The notes below the pieces were generated by a model, which saw only the letters and a list, made by a program, of their open reading frames with translations, made no database searches and was not told where the DNA came from. A stretch of 64,000 bases of DNA from Amycolatopsis sp. FDAARGOS 1241. GTDB lineage: Bacteria; Actinomycetota; Actinomycetes; Mycobacteriales; Pseudonocardiaceae. Made by a program: the position numbers and the translations under genes. The stretch is taken from positions 2,046,001-2,110,000 of the forward strand of contig NZ_CP069526.1 of the NCBI RefSeq assembly GCF_016889705.1, in the 5' to 3' direction. Shown one piece after another: positions 20,656 to 29,215 of the stretch (positions within the stretch are counted from its first letter, which is position 1; each line of letters opens with the position of its first letter).

Positions 20656-21276
20656 ATGACCGCTGTGTCCCAGCCCACCAAGGTGGACTTCTACTTCGAC
20701 CCGATCTGTCCGTTCGCGTGGATCACCTCGCGGTGGATCCTCGAGGTCGAGAAGCACCGGGACCTGGACCTGCGCTTCCGGATCATGAGTCTGTCCGTGC
20801 TGAACTCGGGCCGGGAAGAGCTGCCGGAGCGCTACCAGGAACTGATGGACAAGGGCTGGCGCCCGGTCCGCGTGGCCACCGCGCTGGCCGCCGCGAAGGG
20901 TGAAGAGGCGCTGCGCGACTTCTACACGGAGTTCGGCACGCGTTACCACAACGAGGGCAACAAGGACTTCGACGTCGTGCTCAAGGAGGCCCTCGAAGCC
21001 GTCGGCGCTCCCGCCGAGCTGATCGCCGCCGCCGACTCGGCCGAGTACGACGAGGCATTGAAGAAGAGCCACCACGAGGGCATGGACCCGGTGGGCATGG
21101 ACGTCGGCACGCCGACGATCCACATCGACGGCGTCGCGTTCTTCGGCCCGGTGCTCAGCTCGATCCCGCGCGGCGAGGACGCTCTCAAGGTGTTCGACGG
21201 CGCCGTCGCGATGGCGAGCTACCCGGACTTCTTCGAGCTGAAGCGCACCCGGACGGGTGAACTGAACTTCAACTGA
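20656..21276 (+). CDS. DsbA-fold mycothiol-dependent reductase (Rv2466c-like), CPFA active site
   Basis: 206 residues. It is close to M. tuberculosis Rv2466c as I remember it: DPxCP near the start, ITSRWILEV, the KSHHxGMD segment, [19 protein letters not shown] with the cis-Pro, and [13 protein letters not shown]. That family is a mycothiol-linked thioredoxin-fold reductase that handles nitro drugs and oxidative stress. Here the active site reads CPFA instead of CPWC, so the resolving Cys is missing and only a monothiol mechanism is possible. Separate promoter divergent from pepN. Confidence 0.93.
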   Translation: MTAVSQPTKVDFYFDPICPFAWITSRWILEVEKHRDLDLRFRIMSLSVLNSGREELPERYQELMDKGWRPVRVATALAAAKGEEALRDFYTEFGTRYHNEGNKDFDVVLKEALEAVGAPAELIAAADSAEYDEALKKSHHEGMDPVGMDVGTPTIHIDGVAFFGPVLSSIPRGEDALKVFDGAVAMASYPDFFELKRTRTGELNFN

Positions 21277-21282
21277 CGTTCG

Positions 21283-22086
21283 TCAGGAGGTCGCGAACGC
21301 GGCCCGGGTGACGTCGGCGGGGTAGGGCGAGGCCGCGACGGCCTCGTCCACCCCGGTGGCCCCGGCTGCCACGGTGGCCTTGAGCTCGATGAGGCGGCGC
21401 AGCCCGTCGCGGTGCTCGCGCAGGAACGCGGGGCCCACGGGCTCCCCGTGGCCTGGCACCACGATCACCGGATCGAACGCGAGGATCGCGTCGAGGGCAC
21501 CGGGCCAGTCTGCGAGGTGCGTCTCGTCGCTGAACGAATACTCCGTGAACCCGTCCGGTCCGTGCTCCACCACGTCGCCGGCGAAGACGACCCGCGCGTC
21601 GGGCACGTGCACGACCAGGTCGTGGTCGGTGTGCGCGGGACCCGGGTGCACGAGTTCGACCGTGCGGCCGCCGAGGTCGATGCCGGCGCGGTCGGTGACG
21701 AGCCGGTCGGGTGCCATGATGCCGGTGCGCGCGATCGCGTCGGCGATCTCCGGTTTGCCCGCCCTGCGGTACTTTTCGCTCCACCCGGCTTTCGCGGCTT
21801 CGCCGTGGTGCACCAGTTCGCTGAGGCAGCGCTCCTGCGCCCAGACGTCGCACGGCAGGAACGCCGTGGTGCCGAAAGCGTGGTCGAAGTGCGCGTGCGT
21901 GTAGACGACGCTCCACGGCAGGTCCGTGAGCTCGCGGACGGCCGCGGCGAGTTCCGCGCCCTGGTCGGCGTCGCCGCGGGTGTCGACCACCAGGCAGCGC
22001 TCGGTGCCGAGCACGAGACCCGTGGTGAGGTCGAGCTCGTCGTAACGGCGTGCGTACACGCGGTCGGCCACCTCGGTCCAGGTCAT
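21283..22086 (-). CDS. MBL-fold metallo-hydrolase
   Basis: 267 residues of the metallo-beta-lactamase fold. The zinc motif THAHFDH is at about residue 82, with a downstream HPGPAHTDHD His, GDVVEHG Asp and PGHGEP His. It is a generic hydrolase and the substrate cannot be told. Its ATG overlaps the stop of the ComB-like gene by four bases, so the two are coupled. It converges closely with the preceding gene (6-base gap). The pair interrupts the usual Rv2466c-rpiB neighbourhood. Confidence 0.92.
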   Translation of the reverse strand: MTWTEVADRVYARRYDELDLTTGLVLGTERCLVVDTRGDADQGAELAAAVRELTDLPWSVVYTHAHFDHAFGTTAFLPCDVWAQERCLSELVHHGEAAKAGWSEKYRRAGKPEIADAIARTGIMAPDRLVTDRAGIDLGGRTVELVHPGPAHTDHDLVVHVPDARVVFAGDVVEHGPDGFTEYSFSDETHLADWPGALDAILAFDPVIVVPGHGEPVGPAFLREHRDGLRRLIELKATVAAGATGVDEAVAASPYPADVTRAAFATS

Positions 22087-22829
22087 CGTGCCTCCAGCAG
22101 TCCGGCTCGCAGCACCGGCGCGGCGGTGCTGACGTTCTCTTCAGCCGCCAGTGCTACGTCGTCCGGGTGTCCCGCCGCCGCCAGTTCGCGGCCGGACGAG
22201 CAGGTGCGCAGCGCCTCCGCCACGTCCGCGGCGGTGCAGGCCGCCGCCGCGAGCGCCGCTTCCGCCGAGAGCGTGCGGCCTTGCCCGGCCAGCGCGGCGG
22301 CGATCGCGCCGGCGCCCAGCTGGTCTTCCACGCACGGGCGCAGCGGGCCGGACTCCCGGCCGTCGCCGAGCAGGTCGATGCCCCAGCGCTCGCCACCGGG
22401 GATGAGCCCGATCGGGCGGCCGTCGGCCAGTTCGAGCGCTTTCGCCGCCACCGCGGACGCATTGCGCAGGCAGCCGGCGAGCACGTGCGCGCCGGTCGCG
22501 GCGGCGGCCGCGCACAGCGTCGCGCCGTTGGGGGAGGGCAGCGCGAGCACTGTCCCGGTAGGGATTTCCCTCACAGACGAGGGCCGCAGCGTCCACTCGC
22601 CCTCGCCCGCGATCGTGGCGCCCGCGGCGCGTGCTTCGGCGATTCCGCGCTCGTCGCGCCACCGCACGGGCAGCACGCGGCCACCGCGCGCCGTCACGAG
22701 ATCCGTGGTGGTGCTGAAGGAAAGCACGTCGACGACCACGAGCACGGCACACGCGCGGCCGAGCGCCGCGACGCCCTCACCACCCCATTCGAGCCGCACG
22801 TCGCGGCCCGGTTGCTCCCACGTGTCCAC
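22083..22829 (-). CDS. ComB-like 2-phosphosulfolactate phosphatase family protein
   Basis: 248 residues from a GTG. Typical ComB features are AVLVVVDVLSFSTTTD near the N-terminus, GTVLALPSPNGATLC, and the IPGGERW / EDQLGAGAI region. In archaea ComB dephosphorylates 2-phosphosulfolactate in coenzyme M synthesis; bacterial homologues have other or unknown roles. It is first in an operon with the MBL hydrolase and divergent from rpiB with only 45 bases between, so the promoters must overlap. Confidence 0.88.
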   Translation of the reverse strand: MDTWEQPGRDVRLEWGGEGVAALGRACAVLVVVDVLSFSTTTDLVTARGGRVLPVRWRDERGIAEARAAGATIAGEGEWTLRPSSVREIPTGTVLALPSPNGATLCAAAAATGAHVLAGCLRNASAVAAKALELADGRPIGLIPGGERWGIDLLGDGRESGPLRPCVEDQLGAGAIAAALAGQGRTLSAEAALAAAACTAADVAEALRTCSSGRELAAAGHPDDVALAAEENVSTAAPVLRAGLLEAR

Positions 22830-22874
22830 CCCCAGATCATGCCCGGGCTGCCCCGGGGTGGCAGACTCCGGGCT

Positions 22875-23348
22875 GTGCGCGTCTACTTGGGATCCGATCA
22901 CGCCGGTTTCGAGCTGAAGAACCACTTGGCCAGCCACCTCGGTGCGCAGGGCCACGAGGTCGTCGACGTCGGTCCGCACACCTACGACCCGGGCGACGAC
23001 TACCCCGCCTACTGCGTCGAGACGGCGCGCCGCGTCGTCGCCGACGAAGGCAGCCTCGGTCTCGTGATCGGCGGTTCCGGCAACGGCGAGCAGATCGCCG
23101 CCAACAAGGTGCCGGGTGCCCGCGCGGGCCTCGGCTGGAGCGTCGAAACGGCGAAGCTGTGCCGCGAGCACAACCACGCCCAGCTCCTCGGCGTCGGCGC
23201 CCGGATGCACACCGCCGAGCAGGCGACCGCGATCGTCGAGGCGTTCCTGGCCACGCCGCCGTCGCCGGACGAGCGCCACGCCCGCCGCGTCCAGCAGCTG
23301 CTCGACTACGAGCGCACCGGCACCCCGCCGCCGCTGCCGGAGGCCTGA
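22875..23348 (+). CDS. rpiB: Ribose-5-phosphate isomerase B
   Basis: 157 residues. N-terminal YLGSDHAGFELK and the GLVIGGSGNGEQIAANKVPG loop are characteristic of RpiB/LacAB isomerases, which interconvert ribose-5-phosphate and ribulose-5-phosphate in the pentose phosphate pathway. The His of the SDHAG motif is the expected phosphate/catalytic region. GTG start at 22875. It shares the TGATG junction with the downstream nei2 gene, as in mycobacteria (Rv2465c-Rv2464c). Confidence 0.96.
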   Translation: MRVYLGSDHAGFELKNHLASHLGAQGHEVVDVGPHTYDPGDDYPAYCVETARRVVADEGSLGLVIGGSGNGEQIAANKVPGARAGLGWSVETAKLCREHNHAQLLGVGARMHTAEQATAIVEAFLATPPSPDERHARRVQQLLDYERTGTPPPLPEA

Positions 23349-24151
23349 TGCCCGAGGGGCACACGCTCCACCGCCTCGCCCGTCTGCACAAACGCCGCTA
23401 CGCCGGTGCGCCCGTCGCCAGCCCGCAGGGCCGCTTCGCCGCCGAAGCGTCGCGATTGGACGGGCAGGTGCTGCACTCGGCCGAGGCGTACGGCAAGCAC
23501 CTGTTCCACGACTACGGTCCACTCGGGACGGTGCACGTCCACCTCGGCCTGTACGGCACGTTCAGCGAATCGCCGCTGCCCGCGGCCGAGCCGGTGGGCC
23601 AGGTGCGGATGCGCCTGGCCGGCCGCACGCACTGGGCGGACCTGCGCGGCCCGACGCGCTGCGAACTGCTCGACGCCGCGCAGGTCGACGCCATCAAGGC
23701 CCGCCTCGGCCCGGATCCGCTGCGCCGCGACGCCCGGCCCGAGCAGGCGTGGGAGCGGATTTCGCGTTCGCGCACGTCGGTGGCTGCTTTGCTGATGAAT
23801 CAAGACGTTCTGGCCGGGGTCGGGAACGTGTACCGCGCGGAAGTGCTGTTCCGCCATGGTGTCGCCCCGCTGATCCCGGGCCGCGCGCTCGACCGCGGCC
23901 TGTGGGACGAGATGTGGGCCGATCTGGTGACGCTCATGCGCGCGGGTGTGCGCGTGGGTCGCATCGACACGGTCGCCCCGGAACACCTGCCGGCCGCCAT
24001 GGGCCGCGCGCCGCGCGAAGACCGCCACGGCGGCGAGGTCTACGTCTACCGCAGGGCCGGCCTGCCGTGCTTGGTGTGCGGGACGCCGGTCGCGCACCGG
24101 GAACTGGTGGGCCGCAACCTGTACTGGTGCCCGACCTGCCAGCCGGGCTGA
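23348..24151 (+). CDS. nei2: Endonuclease VIII-like DNA glycosylase (Fpg/Nei family, Nei2)
   Basis: 267 residues. Begins MPEGHTLHRLA, where Pro1 (after Met removal) is the catalytic nucleophile and Glu the acid. The H2TH segment LAGVGNVYRAEVLF is present, and a C-terminal zinc finger reads CLVCG...CPTC with the expected spacing. It removes oxidised bases and cleaves the abasic site. ATG shares one base with the rpiB stop. Corresponds to Rv2464c. Confidence 0.95.
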   Translation: MPEGHTLHRLARLHKRRYAGAPVASPQGRFAAEASRLDGQVLHSAEAYGKHLFHDYGPLGTVHVHLGLYGTFSESPLPAAEPVGQVRMRLAGRTHWADLRGPTRCELLDAAQVDAIKARLGPDPLRRDARPEQAWERISRSRTSVAALLMNQDVLAGVGNVYRAEVLFRHGVAPLIPGRALDRGLWDEMWADLVTLMRAGVRVGRIDTVAPEHLPAAMGRAPREDRHGGEVYVYRRAGLPCLVCGTPVAHRELVGRNLYWCPTCQPG

Positions 24152-24188
24152 GCGCCCGATAGCCCGTTCGTCCGATGTGGACACAGCA

Positions 24189-24226
24189 AGAGGGCCTTGC
24201 GGAACGGATGTCCCGCAAGGCCCTCT
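24189..24226. terminator. Bidirectional terminator after nei2
   Basis: AGAGGGCCTTGCGG at 24189-24202 and its exact complement at 24213-24226 form a 14-bp stem with a 10-base loop. It lies between the convergent nei2 and the membrane protein gene. Confidence 0.85.
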
Positions 24227-24235
24227 GCGTGCCGG

Positions 24236-25087
24236 TCAGAAGTCGAACCCGCCGCCGTCGAAGCCGCCTCCGTTGAAGCCGCCTCCGTTGAAGCCGCCGC
24301 CGTCGAACCCCCCACCGTCGAAGCCGCCGAAGTCCTGGCCGCCATCGAATCCGCCGCCGTCGCCGCCTCCGTCGAAGCCGCCGTCGCCACCGTCACCGCC
24401 GCCGTCGCCGTAGTCGCCGGACTCCAGGGCGTCGGCCTGGCCCGCGTCGTAGCCCGACTCCCAGGCCGAGGCACTCGCGATGCCGCTCATGCCGTCGAAC
24501 AGGGCGCTGAACAGGAACACCGAGCCCAGGCCCCACGCGCCGGCGACGAGCGCGGGCTTCCACCACGGCTCGCTGTACCAGCCCTGCGGCACCGGGCGAC
24601 CGGCCACGCGGCCGCCGGGGTAGTAGTAGGGCGTCTGGTCACCGGGGTCGGGCGAGGCTTCGTAGCGCTGGCCTTCGACGTCGACCTTGCGGTGTTCGGT
24701 CACCTTGCCGGCGCGCTCGCGCTCGGCCTCCTCCGGCAGCATCGGGCCCGGGTCCAGTCCCATCGCGGTGCGCGCGGCGCGGACGTAGTACAGGCCTTCG
24801 AGGGCGGTCTCCTTCACGAGCCGGGCCTGCTCCACGGTCTTCGCCTGCTCGAGCTGCGAGCCGGCGGCGTTGTAGCGTTCGCTGGCGTCGGCCATCGCCT
24901 GCTGGGAAGCCGTGTCGGTGCCGGTGAGGTTGAGGACCTGCCCGCCGAGGCGCTCGACGAGACGGCGCGCGTCGGCCTTGGCGTCGTCGAGCTGCCGCTG
25001 CCGCGAAGCGGCCTGCGACCGGGCGAAGTACAGCCCGCCCCCGACGATCACGACGACGAGCACGATCAACAGGATCGCGGTGCCCAT
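24236..25087 (-). CDS. Membrane protein with coiled coil and Gly/Phe/Asp-rich repeat tail
   Basis: 283 residues. An N-terminal transmembrane helix (about 3-21) is followed by a charged helical region (25-130), a Pro/Tyr-rich linker, a second hydrophobic segment (about 180-205) and a tail of GGGFDGGG-type repeats from about residue 230 to the end. The general plan resembles actinobacterial DUF1542-containing proteins with glycine tails, from memory. The tail is probably disordered or phase-separating and may face the outside; this is inference. Function unknown. Confidence 0.85.
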   Translation of the reverse strand: MGTAILLIVLVVVIVGGGLYFARSQAASRQRQLDDAKADARRLVERLGGQVLNLTGTDTASQQAMADASERYNAAGSQLEQAKTVEQARLVKETALEGLYYVRAARTAMGLDPGPMLPEEAERERAGKVTEHRKVDVEGQRYEASPDPGDQTPYYYPGGRVAGRPVPQGWYSEPWWKPALVAGAWGLGSVFLFSALFDGMSGIASASAWESGYDAGQADALESGDYGDGGGDGGDGGFDGGGDGGGFDGGQDFGGFDGGGFDGGGFNGGGFNGGGFDGGGFDF

Positions 25088-25220
25088 GGGTCACTCCACG
25101 TGGTGAGCTGTCGCGGCGGTCGCGCGACCGCCTCTTGAACCGGACAACGCGGACAGTACGCTGTGGGTTCCCGGGAGGTGATGCGGAGCACCCTCCGCAC
25201 GGCGGCTGGCCGGGTAAAGT

Positions 25221-25234
25221 TAGAACACGTTATA
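25221..25234. promoter_or_regulatory. KstR-like operator upstream of the LLM operon
   Basis: TAGAACACGTTATA matches TNNAACNNGTTNNA, the consensus I recall for the sterol-catabolism repressor KstR. It is 9 bases before the ATG at 25243, so it would block transcription or early elongation. This suggests that the next two genes belong to a lipid or steroid degradation regulon. Related TetR repressors could recognise similar sites. Confidence 0.6.
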
Positions 25235-25242
25235 GTTCGGTC

Positions 25243-26127
25243 ATGAAGTTCTCCCTGTCGATCGCGATGAACCCCCTCGATCAGCTGGGCGAGCTCGCCC
25301 GCGCGGCCGAGGAATCCGGGTTCTCCTCGATCGTCCTGCCGGATTCGCTCTTCTACTCCGAGCAGGTGTCCGCGGACTACCTGTACACCCCCGACGGCAG
25401 CCGGTTCTGGAACGAGGAGACCCCGTGGGTCGACCCGCTGGTCGCGGCGGCGTCGATGGGTGCGGTGACCGAGCGGCTCGAGTTCTACACCTCGGTGCTC
25501 AAGCTCGGTTCGCGCAACCCGGTGCTGCTCGCGCGGCAGGTGAACTCGGTCGCGGCGCTCACGGGCGGCCGGTTCGGGCTCGGCCTGGGCATCGGCTGGT
25601 CACCGGAGGAGTTCGAGTGGTGCGGCACGCCGTATGAGCGTCGTGGCAAGCGCTTCGACGAGGCCATCGACGTGCTGCGCCTGATCCTCGGCGGCGGAAT
25701 GGTCGAGTACCACGGCGAGTTCTTCGACTTCGACAAGCTGCGCATGAGCCCCACGCCGCCGAACCGCGTGCCGTTCTACATCGGCGGCCACACCGACGTC
25801 GCGCTGCGCCGGGCCGCGCGCGTGGGCGACGGCTGGTCGTCGGCGATGATGACGCTCGACCAGCTGCGCGACACGATCAAACGGCTCAAGGAACTGCTCG
25901 CCGAGCGCGGGCGCGAGAACGACCCGTTCGAGTTCCAGGCGGTGTGCGTCGACCGGTTCGGGCTCGAGGGTTTCCGGCAGCAGGCCGAGGTCGGCGTGAC
26001 GGACGCGATCACGATGCCGTGGGTGTTCGAGGGCCTCGGGTTCGACGCGGCCGTCGGTCCGAAGGTCGACGCGATCCGCAAGTTCGGCGACGAGGTCATC
26101 GCGAAGTTCGGCGAAGCGGGGGAATGA
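25243..26127 (+). CDS. LLM class F420/flavin-dependent oxidoreductase
   Basis: 294 residues of the luciferase-like TIM-barrel fold. RFGLGLGIGWSPEEFEWCG is the standard cofactor loop, and RVPFYIGGHTDVALRRAARVGDGW the C-terminal signature; these are most frequent in F420-dependent members. The in-frame ATG at 25135 is rejected because the ATG at 25243 gives the family N-terminus MKFSLSI. A KstR-like site precedes it. A homologue, Rv3520c, is part of the KstR regulon in M. tuberculosis, which agrees with a steroid role. One base separates its stop from the next ATG. Confidence 0.93.
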   Translation: MKFSLSIAMNPLDQLGELARAAEESGFSSIVLPDSLFYSEQVSADYLYTPDGSRFWNEETPWVDPLVAAASMGAVTERLEFYTSVLKLGSRNPVLLARQVNSVAALTGGRFGLGLGIGWSPEEFEWCGTPYERRGKRFDEAIDVLRLILGGGMVEYHGEFFDFDKLRMSPTPPNRVPFYIGGHTDVALRRAARVGDGWSSAMMTLDQLRDTIKRLKELLAERGRENDPFEFQAVCVDRFGLEGFRQQAEVGVTDAITMPWVFEGLGFDAAVGPKVDAIRKFGDEVIAKFGEAGE

Positions 26128-26128
26128 C

Positions 26129-26569
26129 ATGGGGGTCGAGGTCAGCTGGGACGCCGACGCGGAGCAGTCGCCGGCGCGCCTGGCCGCGTTCCGCTCGATG
26201 ACGGCCGTCGCGGGCGGGGACAAGGACGGCTGGCTCGCGTTGTTCGCGCCGGACGCTGTGGTCGAGGACCCGGTGGGCCCGTCGATGTTCGACGAGCAGG
26301 GCAAGGGCCACCACGGGCGTGAAGGCATCGGCGCGTTCTGGGACCTGACGATCGCGCACGTGGAGCGCTTCGAGTTCGTCATCCGCGACTCGTTCGCGGC
26401 AGGCTCGGAGTGTGCCAACGTCGGCACCATCACCACCTTCCTGCCGGGCGGCTACCGCGTCGACACCGACGGGGTGTTCGTCTACCGGGTGGGTGAGGAC
26501 GGGTCGATCACGTCGATGCGCGCGTTCTGGGAGACCGAGCGCGCGATGGCGACGGCGCGCCAGGTCTGA
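26129..26569 (+). CDS. SnoaL-fold / NTF2-like (ketosteroid isomerase-type) protein
   Basis: 146 residues with the alpha+beta cone fold signs: KDGWLALFAPDAVVEDPVGPS, then HHGREGIGAFWDLTIA, and a C-terminal DGVFVYRVGEDGSITSMRAFW. Such proteins bind small hydrophobic ligands and some isomerise ketosteroids. It is co-transcribed with the LLM gene. The catalytic acid pattern of true ketosteroid isomerase cannot be asserted, so the reaction is open. Confidence 0.88.
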   Translation: MGVEVSWDADAEQSPARLAAFRSMTAVAGGDKDGWLALFAPDAVVEDPVGPSMFDEQGKGHHGREGIGAFWDLTIAHVERFEFVIRDSFAAGSECANVGTITTFLPGGYRVDTDGVFVYRVGEDGSITSMRAFWETERAMATARQV

Positions 26570-26661
26570 GCCGCCCGATCTCACCTGTGCGGGCCGTCTG
26601 ACCGGCCACTGTTGGTTCTTCGCGCGCCGGCCGGCGTTGCCGCGGCCTTACCGTGTGCCGC

Positions 26662-27643
26662 ATGAATCGTGGCGTGCACCTCGTCGGCAGCGTGCCCCTC
26701 GGCGACGCCGAGGAGGTGTTCCGCGTGGTCACCGCGTCGGTCGGCCGCCACGTGCGGCGCGTGACGGACGGTGAGACGGGTGCGCGCGCGAACCGGACGT
26801 GCTGGCAGGCGGGCGTGTTCGCGAGGACCCAGGGCCTTCTCGCCGACGACGCCGGCCGCGGCGAGTACCGCACCACGCCGAAGTACCGGCTTGCGGGCGA
26901 CCCGTCGGCCGTGCGGTTCGGGGCGTTGGGGTACGCGGCGGCCGCGCTGTCGTCGTGGGTGGTCTTCCGGCGGGCTGCGGGCCGCGGGCGTGCTGCCGGA
27001 CATCCGGTTCCAGGTCAGCCTGCCCACGCCCGTGGCGCCGATCCGGTCGCACGTGGACACCCGTGACCGGGCGGCCGTCGAGCCCGCTTACGAAACCGCT
27101 CTGCTGCGCGAACTGGAACTCATCACCGACGCCATCCCCGCCGACGACCTCTCGATCCGGTGGGACACCGCGGTCGAGTTCGGGATGATCCCGGATCTCT
27201 GCGGATGGTTTCTCGATCTCCTGACGCGTGTTGGCGACGCCGTACCGTCCGATGTGGAGCTCGGCTACCACCTGTGCCACGGCGACAGCGGGCACGAGCA
27301 CTTCGTGGAGCCGAAGGACACGTCGCACCCGGTCGCCGTCGCCAACGCCTTGGCCGCGCGGCTCTCACGGCCGCTCGGGTGGCTCCACCTGCCGGTGCCT
27401 CCCGGCCGGACGGACGTGGAGTACTTCGAACCCCTGCGGACGTTGGCCCTGCCGCCGGCCACGGAACTGTACCTGGGCCTGATCCACTCGACCGACGGCG
27501 CTGCGGGCGCCACGGGCCGGATCACCGCCGCACTGTCCGCTGTGGACAGCTCCGGCGTCGCCACGGAGTGCGGCTTCGGCCACCGCGCACCCGCCACGGT
27601 GCCCGCGCTGCTGGCGCTGCACGCGGTGGTCGCCGACCTCTGA
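26662..27643 (+). pseudogene. MetE/UROD-like conserved protein, frameshifted
   Basis: The ATG at 26662 opens a frame reading HLVGSVPLGDAEEVF and DGETG, features of a widespread methionine-synthase-like hypothetical family. The frame is lost near 26974, where GGG replaces an expected GG. The remaining homology, from LRAAGVLPDIRFQVSLPTP through DLSIRWDT, ELGYHLCHGD and ATECGFGHR, continues in another frame to a stop at 27643. Removing one G restores one gene of about 326 residues. It is either a recent pseudogene or a sequencing error. Reaction of the family is not known. Confidence 0.8.
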
Positions 27644-27645
27644 CG

Positions 27646-27735
27646 CTACCGCCCTGCGTACGGCAGTTGCGGCACGAACATCCCGATACCGGCGACCACG
27701 AGGAACACCTGGGTGATCCGCGCGAAGATGGACAT
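27646..27735 (-). CDS. Possible 29-residue membrane peptide or gene tail
   Basis: ATG at 27735 opens a 29-residue frame with one hydrophobic stretch (ITQVFLVVAGIGMFVPQLPY). It could be a small membrane peptide or the remains of a transporter. There is no clear ribosome site. Listed only because nothing else explains this gap. Confidence 0.2.
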   Translation of the reverse strand: MSIFARITQVFLVVAGIGMFVPQLPYAGR

Positions 27736-27775
27736 GGGTGGACAGCCGAACCGGCGAATCCGCCTGCGCTGAGGT

Positions 27776-28417
27776 TCACTCCGTCGGTGGCTGCTCCACC
27801 AGTGCCAGACATTCGTCGGCGAAGGCGCACTGCGCTGCGATGTTTTCGTACTGGTCGAAGAGGAGGCCCCGTTCGCCGTCAGGGCCGAGGAGCCAGGGAA
27901 CGCGTTCTTGCGCCCAGTGCAGCCAGGGGCCGTCGGGGCCGAGGAACTCGGCGGCGTGGTTCGTCCCCAGCAAGCGGTCCAGGTAGGCGAGCGCGCCCAT
28001 GGCTTCCGGCTGGTCGCCGATGTCGGCCCGAGGGAGGTAGGAGCGGAGGTACTCGACGAGGATCAGCGCGTCGGGCTCCGTGCCGAAACGCGCGAGCGCG
28101 AGGCAGTAGCTCTTTCCGGCGTGGACGACTTCGCTGGCCAGGAGCAGTTCGCGTAGGCGGGCGCGGTGCGCGTCCCGGCACGGCAGGGCGACGAGCCAGG
28201 CCGCCGTGCGCCGCGCCCGCTACTCGTCGCCGAACAGCGTTTCGAGGTCGTCATCGGTGATGCGCAGGGCGTCTTCGGCCGGCGACCGGCCGAACTCGGC
28301 GCGCACCGCGGGCTCGAAGTCCAGCATGTGCCCACCCAAGTGCAAGTGCCGTCGGCCCGGGGTCACGTACCGCTCGACGACGACGCCCAGAGCCGGGTCG
28401 TTTCTGTGGCCGCGCAC
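27776..28417 (-). pseudogene. DUF6000-like protein with in-frame amber codon
   Basis: A single frame of 214 codons runs from a GTG at 28417 to 27776, broken by TAG at 28220-28222. Before the stop are VVERYVTPGRRHLHL and ITDDDLETLFGDE; directly after it, in the same frame, come RARRTAAWLVAL, LRELLLASEVVHAGKSYCL and ALARFGTEPDALILVEYL. These are the landmarks I recall for DUF6000, in which a Trp usually follows the Glu at this spot, so a TGG to TAG change explains the stop. The 65-residue N-terminal piece alone would not be functional. Confidence 0.75.
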
Positions 28418-28448
28418 CCGGAGGACGGTAGCAAGGCGACTGCCGGGC

Positions 28449-29174
28449 CTAAGCTCGCGTGTGCGCCAGCCAGTGGTCGACGAGGCTGCGGTCGCCGGTG
28501 GTGGTGATGTCGGCAGCGGGCCGGCGCCGGGTGACGACGAGCAGCAGGTCGCGCAGCGGGCCGGCGAGGGTCGCGTCGGCCAGGGCGGTTCGGCGGGACC
28601 ACGTGATGCCTTCGCGGGTGCGGGTGAGGTGCCAGCCTTCGGTTTCGGCCGGGCTCAGCTGCAGGGTCTGACCGGTACCGCGCAGGGCGGCGAGGTCGGG
28701 GCGCAGCGTTTGTGTCACGGGGTCGGCCAGCAGTTCGAGCCACTCGGTGATCACGTCCTCCGCGAGGCCCGGCTCGACTTCGAAGGCGTCGCCCGCGGCG
28801 TCGGCGTGGTGGACGATGGTGTCGTTGAGCATGCGGCGCAACCAGAACGTCGCGGGGCCGTCGCCGAAGAACGTCCACACGGGACTGTCGCTGGCGGACA
28901 CGGCGGAGATCAGGCCCGCCGCGCCGGCGTGGAGCCACTCGGGCCAGCCGGCCGGCTCGCCCGGGTCGGCGTCGAGGGGGTCGGGCACCGGCGACGGCTC
29001 GCCGCGGACGGTGCTCGCGGCCCAGCGGTGCGCCTGGCCGACGTGGCCGACGAGCACGCGCAGCGGCCAGTCGGGACAGGTGGGGACGCGGGCTTCGGGG
29101 TCGCCGCCGGCCGCGGCTTTCGCGAGCGCGGCTGTGTGGCGCAGGAGGGCGTCGGCTGGGTGCGTGGTGTCCAT
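28449..29174 (-). CDS. Maleylpyruvate isomerase-like / TIGR03083 family protein
   Basis: 241 residues of the DinB-like four-helix fold. VPTCPDWPLRVLVGHVGQAHRW near the start supplies the typical metal-binding His, NDTIVHHADAAG the next, and the C-terminus carries the mycothiol-dependent MDMPI-C-like region ending DRSLVDHWLAHTRA. The family uses mycothiol or has unknown substrates. ATG at 29174 is preferred over an upstream frame extension. It is divergent from the MerR gene and shares its operator. Confidence 0.88.
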   Translation of the reverse strand: MDTTHPADALLRHTAALAKAAAGGDPEARVPTCPDWPLRVLVGHVGQAHRWAASTVRGEPSPVPDPLDADPGEPAGWPEWLHAGAAGLISAVSASDSPVWTFFGDGPATFWLRRMLNDTIVHHADAAGDAFEVEPGLAEDVITEWLELLADPVTQTLRPDLAALRGTGQTLQLSPAETEGWHLTRTREGITWSRRTALADATLAGPLRDLLLVVTRRRPAADITTTGDRSLVDHWLAHTRA

Positions 29175-29183
29175 GGCCGTACC

Positions 29184-29213
29184 GTAGGAACTCCATCCGG
29201 CTGGAGGTTCTAC
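29184..29213. promoter_or_regulatory. MerR-type operator between divergent genes
   Basis: GTAGGAACTCCA at 29184-29195 and TGGAGGTTCTAC at 29202-29213 form a dyad (10 of 12 pairs) around a 6-base centre. It lies immediately before the MerR ATG (29216) and 10 bases from the other start. This is the expected binding and autoregulation site of the adjacent MerR protein. Confidence 0.75.
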
Positions 29214-29215
29214 CG

